Origin: GCA-020356105 sp964347475
GTDB taxonomy: Bacteria > Pseudomonadota > Alphaproteobacteria > UBA8366 > JADFVY01
DNA: 64,000 nucleotides
Assembly: GCA_964347475.1 (NCBI GenBank)
Contig: CAYFYY010000013.1
Coordinates: 1 to 64,000 of the forward strand
Reading direction: 5' to 3'
The notes under the pieces were generated by a model. It did not search any database and had not been told where the DNA came from. It saw nothing but the letters and a program-made list of their open reading frames with translations. The first letter of the stretch is position 1, and each line of letters begins with the position of its first letter. Made by a program: the position numbers and the translations under genes. Below are positions 23,825-32,397 of this stretch, piece after piece.

Positions 23825-24933
23825 CCACGGAACTGGCCCGCCTGCTGGGCCGGCGGATCGCCGAAGCCGGCCCGATCTCCGTCGCGGACTTCATGGCCGA
23901 GGCACTGGGCCATCCCGAGCATGGTTATTACATGACGCGGGATCCGCTCGGCAGTGCCGGCGATTTCATCACAGCGCCGGAGATCAGCCAGGTGTTCGGC
24001 GAGCTGATCGGGCTGTGGTGCGCCGACATGTGGCGCAGCCGCGTGGCGCCGCGTCCGGCGGCGCTGGTCGAGCTCGGCCCCGGGCGCGGCACGCTGATGG
24101 CGGACGCGCTGCGGGCCACCCGCGTGCTGCCGGAATTCGCTGAGACGCTGTCGGTCCATCTGGTCGAGACCAGCCCGGCACTGCAGAACATGCAGCGACG
24201 GACCCTTGCGGCGTCCCCGGTGCGCTGGCATCGCAGCCTGCAGTCGGTCCCGGATGGCCCCGCACTGCTGGTCGCGAACGAGTTCTTCGATGCCCTGCCG
24301 GTGCACCAGTTCGAACTGACGGTGGACGGGTGGCGCGAGCGCATGATCGGGCTTGCGCCGGACGGCGGCGGCCTTCAATTCATCCCGGGGCCGGCGCCGG
24401 CCCCCGACTCGCTGTTGCCGCCGGACACCCGCGCTGTGGCGCAGGTCGGCGACATCGCCGAAATCTGCCCGGCCGGAATTGCCCTCGCCGCAGAGATCGG
24501 CCGCCGGGTGGCGGGCAACGGCGGCGCCGCCCTGATCGTCGACTACGGCCATGCCGTAAGTGCCCCGGGCGAGACCCTGCAGGCGGTGCGCGGCCACCGA
24601 ACCGCCGACCCGCTCGATGCGCCGGGCGAAGCCGACCTGACTGCGCACGTCGATTTCGCGGCGTTGTCGCGCGCCGCAACCGATGCCGGTGCGGCGGTCT
24701 ACGGTCCGGTCCCGCAGGGTCTGTTCCTGTCGCGCCTGGGCATCGCCGAGCGGGTCGAGCGCCTGCGGCGGGGCGCGACGCCGGACCAGGTGCGCGACAT
24801 CGAGACCGCGTGCCACCGCTTGATCGCGGACGAGGAAATGGGCACTTTGTTCAAGGTGCTGGCGATCACCCCGTCGGGCATGCCGGCGCCGCCTGGATTC
24901 ATCAACCGCCCCCGAACGCGACCGACGCCATGA
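23821..24933 (+). CDS. NDUFAF7/MidA-type SAM-dependent methyltransferase
   Basis: A 370-residue class I methyltransferase homologous to mitochondrial MidA/NDUFAF7, which methylates an Arg of complex I subunit NDUFS2. Visible motifs are GYYMTRDPLGSAGDFITAPE near the N-terminus, the SAM-binding LVELGPGRGTLMAD (about residues 81-94), HLVETSPALQ, and LLVANEFFDALPVHQ, all typical of this family. The start is the TTG that overlaps the lgt stop codon (TTGA). Whether the bacterial protein acts on complex I subunit NuoD is an inference from the mitochondrial homologue. Confidence 0.88.
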   Translation: MTTELARLLGRRIAEAGPISVADFMAEALGHPEHGYYMTRDPLGSAGDFITAPEISQVFGELIGLWCADMWRSRVAPRPAALVELGPGRGTLMADALRATRVLPEFAETLSVHLVETSPALQNMQRRTLAASPVRWHRSLQSVPDGPALLVANEFFDALPVHQFELTVDGWRERMIGLAPDGGGLQFIPGPAPAPDSLLPPDTRAVAQVGDIAEICPAGIALAAEIGRRVAGNGGAALIVDYGHAVSAPGETLQAVRGHRTADPLDAPGEADLTAHVDFAALSRAATDAGAAVYGPVPQGLFLSRLGIAERVERLRRGATPDQVRDIETACHRLIADEEMGTLFKVLAITPSGMPAPPGFINRPRTRPTP

Positions 24934-25727
24934 CCGATCCGCATCCGCCGCAGCTCACCGATCCGGACCTGACCGCACTGGACGGCGTGCGGCATGCGTT
25001 CTTCACGCGGCAGGGCGGGGTCAGCACGGGTGTCTACGACTCGCTCAACGCCGGCTTCGGTTCCGGCGATGATCGCGACAGCATTGCCGAGAACCGGCGG
25101 CGCACCATGGCGGCGCTTGGCCTGCCGGAGGCGGCGCTGAACACGGTCTACCAGGTCCACGGCACCGCGGTCGCCGTCGCCGACCGTAGCTGGCGGCCGG
25201 AGGACGCGCCGCACGCCGACGCGCAGGTCACCGACCAGCCCGGCATCGCCCTCGGCATCCTGACAGCCGACTGCGCGCCGGTCCTGTTCGCCGGCCGCAA
25301 GGCGGACGGTCGCGCGGTGATCGGCGCCGCGCACGCGGGCTGGAAAGGCGCGGTGACCGGGGTTCTGTCGGCCGCGGTCGACGCGATGGAGGCGCTGGGC
25401 GCCGCTCGCGCGACCATCCACGCAGCGATCGGACCGTGCATCGCCCGGGAGTCGTACGAGGTCGGGCCGGAGTTCCCGGAGCCGTTTCTCGGCCAGGATC
25501 CCGCCAATGCAAGATTTTTCAGCCCGGGCCGGCGCGACGGCCATCCGATGTTCGATTTCGCCGGCTACGTCGAGAGCCGGCTTGCGGCGCTGTCGCTCGC
25601 CGCGGTCGGCCGCATCGACGCCGACACCTGCGCCGACCCGGACCGCTTCTTCAGTTACCGCCGCGCCACCCTGGCCGGCGAGCCCGACTACGGACGCGAA
25701 CTGTCGGTGATCGCCATCACGGCCTAG
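24930..25727 (+). CDS. pgeF: Multicopper-fold purine nucleoside phosphorylase / peptidoglycan editing factor (YfiH)
   Basis: A 265-residue YfiH/LACC1-family protein. Homologues have purine nucleoside phosphorylase activity, and in E. coli this protein (PgeF) prevents misincorporation in the peptidoglycan stem peptide. The metal-site motifs are VYQVHGTAV, LTADCAPVLFA and AAHAGWKGAVTGVL, with IGPCIARESYEVG and the C-terminal DTCADPDRFFSYRR. It starts in an ATGA overlap with the methyltransferase gene. The older name polyphenol oxidase/laccase domain protein refers to the same family. Confidence 0.92.
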   Translation: MTDPHPPQLTDPDLTALDGVRHAFFTRQGGVSTGVYDSLNAGFGSGDDRDSIAENRRRTMAALGLPEAALNTVYQVHGTAVAVADRSWRPEDAPHADAQVTDQPGIALGILTADCAPVLFAGRKADGRAVIGAAHAGWKGAVTGVLSAAVDAMEALGAARATIHAAIGPCIARESYEVGPEFPEPFLGQDPANARFFSPGRRDGHPMFDFAGYVESRLAALSLAAVGRIDADTCADPDRFFSYRRATLAGEPDYGRELSVIAITA

Positions 25728-25747
25728 GCCGACCGGAGGGTATCGCG

Positions 25748-26911
25748 ATGCAGCAGCATCTCCACTTCAGCGTCGCGGAGCTGGCCGGCCGGCGCGACCG
25801 CGCCTGCGCGGCGATGCAGCGCGCGGACCTGGACGGGCTGCTGGTCTTCCGGCAGGAGAGCATGTATTGGCTGACCGGCTACGATACCTTCGGCTACTGC
25901 TGGTTCCAGTGCCTCTACCTGGGCGCCGACGGCAGCATGTTCCTGCTGACGCGCGCGCCGGACCTGCGCCAGGCGCAGTTCACCTCGGTAATCCCGTCCG
26001 GCCGGATCCACGTCTGGACGGACCGCGAAGGCGCGGACCCCGTCGCCGAGCTGAAGGCGCTGCTCGACTCCGAAGGGTGCCGCGGCAGCCGGCTCGGCGT
26101 TGAGTGGGAGTCGCACGGCCTGAATGCCCGCAACGGCCTGCGCCTGCAGGACGCGCTGGACGGTTTCGCCGAGCTCGAGGACGCGTCCTACCTGGTCAGC
26201 CGGCTGCGGCTGGTCAAGAGTCCGGCGGAGCTGGCGTACGTCCGCAAGGCCGCCGAGCTCGCCGACGCCTCGTGGGACGAGGCGGTCGCGCTGGCCGCGC
26301 CGGGCGCCTTCGAGGGCGACATCCTGGCCGCCATGCAGGGCGCGGTGTTCCGCGGCGGCGGCGACGATCCCGCCAACGAGACGATCATCGGCTCCGGTCC
26401 CGGCGCGCTGATGTGCCGCTACTACACCGGGCGCCGTGCGCTGGCGGCGCGCGACCAGCTGACCCTGGAATTCGCCGGCGTCTACCGGCACTACCACGCC
26501 GCGCTGATGCGCACCATCGTCGTCGGCAAACCCACGGCCCGGCACAACGCCCTCCATGCAGCCGCCCGCGATGCCCTGGCGGCCTGCGAGGACGCGCTGC
26601 GGCCGGGACGGCCGGTCGGCGAGGTGTTCGACGCCCATGCACGCGTCCTCGACGCCGCGGGCCTCGCCGAGCACCGGCTCAACGCGTGCGGCTACAGCCT
26701 CGGCGCGACCTACGCGCCGACCTGGATGGATTGGCCGATGCTGTATCACGGCAACCCGGTCGAGGCGGCGCCGGGGATGGTGTTCTTCATCCACATGATC
26801 CTGTTCGATTCGGGCGCCGGCGCGGCCATGACCCTGGCCCGCACATCGCTGGTCACCGAGACCGGCAGCGAGCCGCTGTCGCAGGCGTCGCTGGAGCTCG
26901 TCGTGGCCTGA
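25748..26911 (+). CDS. M24-fold protein lacking metal ligands (creatinase/ectoine-hydrolase-like)
   Basis: A 387-residue protein with the two-domain layout of M24 (pita-bread) enzymes: an N-terminal creatinase-type domain to about residue 160, then the catalytic-fold domain. The five usual metal ligands are not conserved: the Asp pair is replaced in LTLEFAGVYRHYHAALMRT (Asp to Glu and Asp to Ala, about residues 238-256), the His region reads CGYSLGATYAPTW, FTIEP becomes FFIHM, and the last Glu position reads TLARTS. It therefore cannot be a normal Xaa-Pro peptidase. Metal-independent members of this fold include creatinase and ectoine hydrolase DoeA. A C-N amidohydrolase on a small substrate is plausible; the substrate is unknown. 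It lies 20 bases after pgeF. Confidence 0.8.
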   Translation: MQQHLHFSVAELAGRRDRACAAMQRADLDGLLVFRQESMYWLTGYDTFGYCWFQCLYLGADGSMFLLTRAPDLRQAQFTSVIPSGRIHVWTDREGADPVAELKALLDSEGCRGSRLGVEWESHGLNARNGLRLQDALDGFAELEDASYLVSRLRLVKSPAELAYVRKAAELADASWDEAVALAAPGAFEGDILAAMQGAVFRGGGDDPANETIIGSGPGALMCRYYTGRRALAARDQLTLEFAGVYRHYHAALMRTIVVGKPTARHNALHAAARDALAACEDALRPGRPVGEVFDAHARVLDAAGLAEHRLNACGYSLGATYAPTWMDWPMLYHGNPVEAAPGMVFFIHMILFDSGAGAAMTLARTSLVTETGSEPLSQASLELVVA

Positions 26912-26915
26912 TCCG

Positions 26916-26987
26916 ATGCCCTGGCTGATCCAGATGTTCGCGTTTCTGCTGCTGTGCCTCGTGGCCAGCTGCGTCATTCTGCTGTGA
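26916..26987 (+). CDS. Possible 23-residue membrane microprotein
   Basis: An ATG four bases after the M24-gene stop opens a frame of 23 codons, MPWLIQMFAFLLLCLVASC then VILL, which would form a single hydrophobic helix. LVASC resembles a lipobox, but only four residues would follow the cysteine. No clear Shine-Dalgarno is present, so translation would depend on coupling to the upstream gene. It could also be chance; hydrophobic composition and tight spacing are the only support. Confidence 0.25.
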   Translation: MPWLIQMFAFLLLCLVASCVILL

Positions 26988-27011
26988 ATGGCGGCATGTA
27001 GCCATTGAGCG

Positions 27012-27040
27012 TTTACAGGGCGCTAGCGCCTTGATATAGA
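27012..27040 (+). promoter_or_regulatory. Putative prs promoter with palindromic spacer
   Basis: TTTACA and TATAGA are separated by exactly 17 bases, about 95 bases before the prs start. The spacer contains GGCGCTAGCGCC, a perfect 12-bp palindrome positioned between the two hexamers, where a bound repressor would block RNA polymerase. The promoter match is good; an operator role for the palindrome is inference. Confidence 0.55.
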
Positions 27041-27135
27041 AGTCGCGCCCCAGCGGCCGCATGGCGACGGCGGGGCGCTGTGGTTTGTGCGCGGGGGCGC
27101 CGGCGGGGCCGGGTCTCGGGGATACGGGACGCAAC

Positions 27136-28071
27136 ATGAAAATCCTCAGTGGCAATAGCAACCGGCCGCTGGCGGAAGCGATTTCCGCCAAGCTCGGCGT
27201 GCCCTTGACCGAGGCGGCGATCCGCCGCTTCTCCGACCAGGAGGTGTTCGTCGAGATCCTCGAGAACGTGCGCGGCGAGGACGTGTTCGTCGTCCAGTCG
27301 ACCTGTTTCCCGGCCAACGACAATTTGATGGAATTGCTGGTGATTATCGACGCCCTGCGGCGCGGCTCGGCGCGGCGGATCACAGCGGTCATCCCGTATT
27401 TCGGCTACGCCCGCCAGGACCGCAAGACCGGCCCGCGCACGCCGATCTCGGCCAAGCTGGTGGCCAATCTGATCACCACCGCGGGGGCCGACCGGGTGCT
27501 GACGCTGGAGCTGCACGCCGGGCAAATCCAGGGCTTCTTCGACATCCCGACCGACAATCTGTTCTCGTCGCCGGTGTTCGTCGCCCATATCGAGACTCAC
27601 ATGAAAGAGGGCAACGAGCTGGTCATCGTCTCGCCCGACGTCGGCGGCGTGGTGCGCGCGCGCGGCATCGCCAAGCGGCTGGAGGCGGACCTTGCGATCA
27701 TCGACAAGCGGCGCGAGCGGGCCGGTGTGTCGGAGGTCATGCATATCATCGGCGACGTCAAAGGGCGGACCTGCATCCTGGTCGACGACATCGTCGATTC
27801 CGCCGGCACGCTGTGCAATGCGGCCACGGCGCTGGTCGACAAGGGCGCGAAGTCGGTGTCCGCCTACGTGACCCACGGCGTGCTGTCGGGCGGCGCGGTG
27901 GCGCGGGTGACGTCGTCGCCGATGGAAGGGCTGGTCATTACCGACAGCATCCCGCCGACCGAGGCCGTCCGGGTGGCCCACAATATCGTGCAGGTGTCGA
28001 TCGCACCGCTGCTGGCCGACGCGATCGAGCGCATCGCCAACGAAAAATCGGTTTCCAGCCTGTTCGATTGA
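27136..28071 (+). CDS. prs: Ribose-phosphate pyrophosphokinase
   Basis: Makes PRPP from ribose 5-phosphate and ATP, the precursor for purines, pyrimidines, His and Trp. The 311-residue class I enzyme shows FSDQEVFVEILENVRGEDVF, YFGYARQDRK, the Mg/ribose-phosphate site LELHAGQIQGFFDIPTDNL, the flexible loop DKRRERAG and the PRPP-binding motif CILVDDIVDSAGTL. The expected order prs-rplY(ctc)-pth-ychF follows, conserved across many bacteria. Confidence 0.97.
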   Translation: MKILSGNSNRPLAEAISAKLGVPLTEAAIRRFSDQEVFVEILENVRGEDVFVVQSTCFPANDNLMELLVIIDALRRGSARRITAVIPYFGYARQDRKTGPRTPISAKLVANLITTAGADRVLTLELHAGQIQGFFDIPTDNLFSSPVFVAHIETHMKEGNELVIVSPDVGGVVRARGIAKRLEADLAIIDKRRERAGVSEVMHIIGDVKGRTCILVDDIVDSAGTLCNAATALVDKGAKSVSAYVTHGVLSGGAVARVTSSPMEGLVITDSIPPTEAVRVAHNIVQVSIAPLLADAIERIANEKSVSSLFD

Positions 28072-28168
28072 GTGTAGAACAGCGCCCGCCGCCCGGGCAG
28101 GGCGGCATCCGCAGCGTCGGCACCCCTGGAGGCCGCGCCGCGCAACGAGAGTTTCGAGGAGCAGACGA

Positions 28169-28852
28169 ATGAGCGATTCCCACGTTCTCAGTGCAGTGAC
28201 GCGTGACCGGGCCGGAAAGGGGGCCGCCCGGGCGATACGCCGCGCGGGCCGCGTGCCGGCCGTGATCTACGGCGACAAGAAGGACCCCACCACCATATCG
28301 CTGGAGCCGCGCGAGCTGCGCAAGCACCTGGACACCGGCAGTTTCTTCTCGACCGTCTATTCGGTCGACGTCGATGGCGGCAGCGCGGAGCGCGTATTGC
28401 CGCGCGACGTGCAGTTCCATCCGGTGAACGGCCGGGCCCTGCACGTGGACTTCCTGCGCGTGACCAAATCCACGCGCACCAATGTCGACGTGCCGTGCGT
28501 GTTCATCAACGAAGAGCTGAGCCCGGGCATCAAGCGCGGCGGCCTGCTGAACATCGTGCGCCACGAGATCGAGGTGATGTGCGGCGTCGACGACATTCCC
28601 GAGCAGTTCGTCTTCGACCTGACCGGGCTCGATATCGGCGACAGCCTGCACATCAGCGCGATTACGATGCCCGAGGGCGTCGCGCCGACCATCACCGACC
28701 GCGACTTCACGGTCGCCACCATCGCCGCCGCGATCCTCAAGGAAGAGGAAGAGGAAGTCGAAGGCGAGGAGGACGAGGAACTCGAGGGCGAAGAGGGCGA
28801 GGAAGCCGAAGGCGAAGAGGAAGGGGCCGACGAGGACTCCTCGGAGGATTAG
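28169..28852 (+). CDS. rplY: 50S ribosomal protein L25/general stress protein Ctc
   Basis: Binds 5S rRNA in the large ribosomal subunit. The 227-residue protein is of the long, two-domain CTC type: an L25 domain to about residue 95 (including KGAARAIRRAGRVPAVIYG and LPRDVQFHPVNGRALHVDFL), then a beta-domain (VEVMCGVDDIPEQF). The last 40 residues are almost entirely Glu, Gly and Asp, a very acidic tail that is common in alphaproteobacterial versions but long here. It lies between prs and pth as usual. Confidence 0.95.
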   Translation: MSDSHVLSAVTRDRAGKGAARAIRRAGRVPAVIYGDKKDPTTISLEPRELRKHLDTGSFFSTVYSVDVDGGSAERVLPRDVQFHPVNGRALHVDFLRVTKSTRTNVDVPCVFINEELSPGIKRGGLLNIVRHEIEVMCGVDDIPEQFVFDLTGLDIGDSLHISAITMPEGVAPTITDRDFTVATIAAAILKEEEEEVEGEEDEELEGEEGEEAEGEEEGADEDSSED

Positions 28853-28879
28853 GAGATTTTCCGTTGCTGGTCGCACCAG

Positions 28880-28943
28880 CCCGCTCCCCCTCCCAGCCAC
28901 CCACCGGTATCGTACGCTGTGGCTGGCCGGGAGGGGAAGCGGG
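28880..28943. repeat. Large imperfect hairpin between rplY and pth
   Basis: CCCGCTCCCCCTCCCAGCCAC pairs with GTGGCTGGCCGGGAGGGGAAGCGGG apart from a few bulged bases, around an 18-base loop. It fills most of the rplY-pth gap. No U run follows on either strand, so it is not a canonical terminator; it may attenuate or stabilise the operon mRNA between the highly expressed rplY and pth. Confidence 0.6.
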
Positions 28944-28992
28944 CGGGCGCTGCATCCGCGAACGCGGAAAACGAGCGTAAACGGGCGGAGCG

Positions 28993-29619
28993 ATGCTTCT
29001 TCTCGTCGGCCTGGGCAATCCCGGCCCGAAATACGAAAAGAACCGGCACAATATCGGGTTCATGGCGGTGGACGAAATCGTCCGCCGCCATTCCTTTGGC
29101 CCCTGGCGCGCCCGCTTCCAGGGCCTGACGGCGGAGGGGCGGATCGCGGACGAGAAGGTGCTGGCGCTCAAGCCGTCCACCTTCATGAACGACTCCGGAC
29201 GCGCGGTCGGCGAGGCGATGCGCTTCTACAAGCTGGCACCGTCCGACGTGATCGTCGTCTACGACGAGCTCGACCTCGTTCCCGGCAAGGTCCGGACCCG
29301 GCAGGGCGGCGGCCTTGCGGGGCATAACGGGCTGCGCAGCATCGACGCGCATATCGGCAACGACTTCCGGCGCGTGCGCGTCGGCATCGGCCATCCCGGC
29401 GACAAGCGCCGTGTCCAGGGCCACGTGTTGAGCGACTTCGCCAAGGCCGAACGGCCGGTCATCGAGCGCGTGATCGACGCGATCGCGGATGCGATCCCGA
29501 TCCTGGTCGCCGGCGACGACGGCGCCTTCATGAGCCGGGTTGCGCTGACGGTCTTTCCGCCGCCCCCGAAGCCGCCGCGGGAGGACGATCCCGCACCGCC
29601 GCGCGACCCCGAGGATTGA
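28993..29619 (+). CDS. pth: Peptidyl-tRNA hydrolase
   Basis: Recycles peptidyl-tRNAs released prematurely from ribosomes. The 208-residue protein has the catalytic His region YEKNRHNIGFMAVDEI, KPSTFMNDSGRAVGEA, the Asp-containing VVYDELDLVPGKVR and GGGLAGHNGLRSID, followed by VRVGIGHP. A Pro-rich tail (PPPPKPPREDDPAPPRDP) extends beyond the domain. It is followed after a short gap by ychF, as in most proteobacteria. Confidence 0.97.
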   Translation: MLLLVGLGNPGPKYEKNRHNIGFMAVDEIVRRHSFGPWRARFQGLTAEGRIADEKVLALKPSTFMNDSGRAVGEAMRFYKLAPSDVIVVYDELDLVPGKVRTRQGGGLAGHNGLRSIDAHIGNDFRRVRVGIGHPGDKRRVQGHVLSDFAKAERPVIERVIDAIADAIPILVAGDDGAFMSRVALTVFPPPPKPPREDDPAPPRDPED

Positions 29620-29648
29620 CCGCACCGTTCGCTGAGGACACGAGAATA

Positions 29649-30746
29649 ATGGGTTTCAATTGCGGCATCATCGGCCTGCCCAACGTCGGCAAGTCGACAT
29701 TGTTCAATGCCCTGACGCAGACCGCGGCGGCCGAGTCCGCCAACTATCCGTTCTGCACCATCGAGCCGAATATCGGTCGCGTCGCCGTGCCGGACCCGCG
29801 CCTCGACCGGATTGCCGAGCTTGCAAAATCGCCGCAGAGCACCCCGACCTTCCTGGAATTCGTCGACATCGCCGGCCTGGTGCGCGGCGCCTCGAAGGGC
29901 GAGGGTCTTGGCAACAAGTTCCTCGCAAACATCCGCGAGGTCGACGCCATCGTCCATGTGCTGCGCTGCTTCGAGGGCGATGTGACACATGTCGAGTCGA
30001 CCATCGATCCGATCCGCGACGCCGACATCGTCGAGACCGAGCTGATGCTGGCCGACCTCGAAAGCCTCGAGCGCCGCCTCGAGCCGCTCGAGAAGCGGGC
30101 GACGGGCGGCGACAAGGACGCGAAGGCGCAGGTCGCGATCATGCGCAAGGCGCTGGATCCGCTGCGCGAGGGTCGGCCGGCGCGCGAGGCGCGGCTCGAG
30201 CCGGAAGAGCAGCGCCCCTATCGGATGCTGCAGCTGCTGACCGCGAAACCGGTGCTGTACGCCTGCAACGTCGACGAGGCCAGCGCCGCCACCGGCAATG
30301 CGCATTCCGACCGGGTCGCGGAAAGGGCCGAGCGCACGGGCGCCGGCTGCGTCGTGATTTCGGCGGCCATCGAGGCGGAAGTGGCGTCGCTCGAATCCGA
30401 GGCGGAGAAGCAGGAGTTCCTGGAATCCCTGGGTCTTACCGAGACCGGCCTCGCCCGCGTCATCCGCGCCGGCTATGCGCTGCTCGACCTGATCACGTTC
30501 TTTACCGCCGGGCCCAAGGAGGCGCGCGCCTGGACGGTGCGACGCGGCGCGACGGCGCCGGAGGCCGCCGGCGAGATCCACACCGATTTCCAGAAAGGCT
30601 TCATCCGCGCCGAAACCATCTCCTACGAGGACTTCGTCCGCTACGGCGGCGAGCAGGGCGCCAAGGACGTGGGCCGCATGCGTCTGGAGGGCAAGGACTA
30701 CGTCGCCCGCGACGGCGATGTGTTCCGCTTCCGCTTCAACGTGTGA
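29649..30746 (+). CDS. ychF: Redox-regulated ATPase YchF (OLA1 family)
   Basis: An Obg-related P-loop protein that prefers ATP; it interacts with ribosomes and affects stress responses. The 365-residue protein has G1 GLPNVGKSTLFNALT, G3 FVDIAGLVRGASKGEGLGNKF, and the unusual G4 position CNVDEAS (NxxE instead of NKxD) that explains the ATP preference. A coiled-coil insert follows the G domain and a TGS domain ends the protein (IHTDFQKGFIRAETISYEDF, GKDYVARDGDV). The start after GAGGA was preferred over a start 11 codons upstream. Confidence 0.97.
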   Translation: MGFNCGIIGLPNVGKSTLFNALTQTAAAESANYPFCTIEPNIGRVAVPDPRLDRIAELAKSPQSTPTFLEFVDIAGLVRGASKGEGLGNKFLANIREVDAIVHVLRCFEGDVTHVESTIDPIRDADIVETELMLADLESLERRLEPLEKRATGGDKDAKAQVAIMRKALDPLREGRPAREARLEPEEQRPYRMLQLLTAKPVLYACNVDEASAATGNAHSDRVAERAERTGAGCVVISAAIEAEVASLESEAEKQEFLESLGLTETGLARVIRAGYALLDLITFFTAGPKEARAWTVRRGATAPEAAGEIHTDFQKGFIRAETISYEDFVRYGGEQGAKDVGRMRLEGKDYVARDGDVFRFRFNV

Positions 30747-30830
30747 TGCCGCATAATCGGGACCGGAGGCACCGCGCGCCGCGACGGCGGCGCGGCGTGG
30801 GCCGGAATTCAGGCGGACAGGGAGGACACG

Positions 30831-31499
30831 ATGGGCGAGACGATCACACTGACGGCATCGGACGGACACGACATGGCGGCATACCGGGCCGACCCTTCGG
30901 GCCCGGCGCGCGGCGGGCTGGTGATCGTCCAGGAGATTTTCGGCGTCAACGCGCACATCCGCAGCGTCGCCGACGGCTATGCGGCGGACGGATACGTCGC
31001 CATCGCACCGGCGCTGTTCGACCGCATCGAGCGGGGCGTGGAACTCGGATACGAGGAGGACGGCCGCACGCGCGGCCGGGCCATCCGCGCCGACATCGCC
31101 TGGGACGATGCGGTAAAGGACGTTGCGGCGGCGGTGGCCGCGCTGTCGGGCATGAAGGTCGGCGTGGTGGGCTATTGCTGGGGCGGATCGCTGGCCTGGC
31201 TGGCAGCGACGCGGATCGCCGGTATCTCCGCGTCGGTCGGCTACTACGGCGGCCAGATCAAGGACTTCAGGGACGAGACCCCGAAATGCCCGGTCATGCT
31301 GCATTTCGGCACGGAGGATGCCTCGATCCCGATGGATGCCGTCGAGGCGATCAACGCGGCACAGCCGGACATTCCGATCCACATCTACCAGGGGGCCGGA
31401 CACGGCTTCAACTGCGACCACCGCGGCAGCTACCATGCCGAAGCGGCTGCCACCGCGCGCCAGCGGACGCTGGCGTTCCTGCGCGAACACGTCGGCTGA
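30831..31499 (+). CDS. Dienelactone hydrolase-family protein
   Basis: A 222-residue alpha/beta hydrolase of the dienelactone hydrolase family. The nucleophile is Cys in VGVVGYCWGGSLAWLAAT, the acid Asp in HFGTEDASIPMDAV and the base His in IYQGAGHGFNCDHRGSYH, giving the family's Cys-Asp-His triad. A GGGAGG-type site (GACAGGGAGGACACG) precedes the ATG. No aromatic ring-cleavage genes surround it, so a carboxymethylenebutenolidase role in chlorocatechol breakdown is not supported by context; a generic ester/lactone hydrolase is more likely. Confidence 0.88.
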   Translation: MGETITLTASDGHDMAAYRADPSGPARGGLVIVQEIFGVNAHIRSVADGYAADGYVAIAPALFDRIERGVELGYEEDGRTRGRAIRADIAWDDAVKDVAAAVAALSGMKVGVVGYCWGGSLAWLAATRIAGISASVGYYGGQIKDFRDETPKCPVMLHFGTEDASIPMDAVEAINAAQPDIPIHIYQGAGHGFNCDHRGSYHAEAAATARQRTLAFLREHVG

Positions 31500-31523
31500 C
31501 CCGCGCACCGCCGGCAGGCGTCG

Positions 31524-32384
31524 TCAACGCAACCGTTCGAACGCGACGATGACGCCGCAGGCGTCTTGCGGTGGCACGAGCAGTCTGCCGCCGCTGCGCA
31601 GGCCGGCGATCCCGTCCTCTTCGAGGCACGACGCCGCCGCGTCCAACTCGGCGACCGTCACCGTCATGGCGGCGATCGTTCCCGGTCGCGTTGCGCCGAC
31701 ATCCAGTCCCTCGAAATCGCGGGCCAGGGCGGAGGGGGTAACGAAATCCAGACGCGCTGTCCGGGTCTCCACCGCCAGCCGGCCGCCCGTCGCGACGACC
31801 GCGGCGGGACCGAACAGCCGGGCCCAGCCTCCGGCCAAGGATTCGGGGTCCTCGGCCAGGACGGTGTATGCGCTGATCCGGGTCGCACTGTTGCGATGCA
31901 CGCACCATCGGTCGCTGCGCAGCAGGCCGGGCGTCAGGTGTTCACAGACGAACGCGGCGAGGCCCGGCGTCGCCGCCGGATCGGGATGGACGAGGCGGAA
32001 CTTCGGCAGGAGGGTGCCGTCAGGCGCCTCCAGTTCGCGGGCCAGGTCCGCGACGGGCACCGAGACGAGATCTTCGGCGGCGAAGAAGGCATGGGTCGCG
32101 GACGCGTCGTCGCTGCCCAGCGCCAGCTTGAGGATTCCCTCGCCCTGCACGGCGAGAGCCGTATCGAGGCCGGCACTGTAGGCGCCCGGTTCGACGATGC
32201 CGAGCAGCTCGATGTAATCCTCCGGGAACATGATGCAGTAGTTGGCGGTGGCCCAGCCGATATGGCGGCCACGCGGGGTGATCGTGAAGCCGAGGCGCCG
32301 GTAGCGCGTGCGGGCCGCCTCCAGGTCGTGGACCGCGATGACGCAGTGGTCGACGCCGGTAAGGGCCGCCTGCCCGCCGGACAC
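31524..32384 (-). CDS. VOC-family (glyoxalase-like) protein
   Basis: A 286-residue protein of the vicinal oxygen chelate superfamily, resembling glyoxalase_3-type domains. The N-terminal module begins LTGVDHCVIAVHDLEAARTR and includes YCIMFPEDYIELLGIV, the usual beta-alpha-beta-beta-beta pattern with a metal-ligand His and Glu. The second half repeats the fold more weakly. The start is a GTG 15 bases inside the gap after the mtnP stop, so the two minus-strand genes are likely cotranscribed. The substrate is unknown; the neighbouring mtnP suggests, but does not show, a link to methylthioadenosine metabolism. Confidence 0.75.
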   Translation of the reverse strand: MSGGQAALTGVDHCVIAVHDLEAARTRYRRLGFTITPRGRHIGWATANYCIMFPEDYIELLGIVEPGAYSAGLDTALAVQGEGILKLALGSDDASATHAFFAAEDLVSVPVADLARELEAPDGTLLPKFRLVHPDPAATPGLAAFVCEHLTPGLLRSDRWCVHRNSATRISAYTVLAEDPESLAGGWARLFGPAAVVATGGRLAVETRTARLDFVTPSALARDFEGLDVGATRPGTIAAMTVTVAELDAAASCLEEDGIAGLRSGGRLLVPPQDACGVIVAFERLR

Positions 32385-32397
32385 GGCCGCGCCGGGG

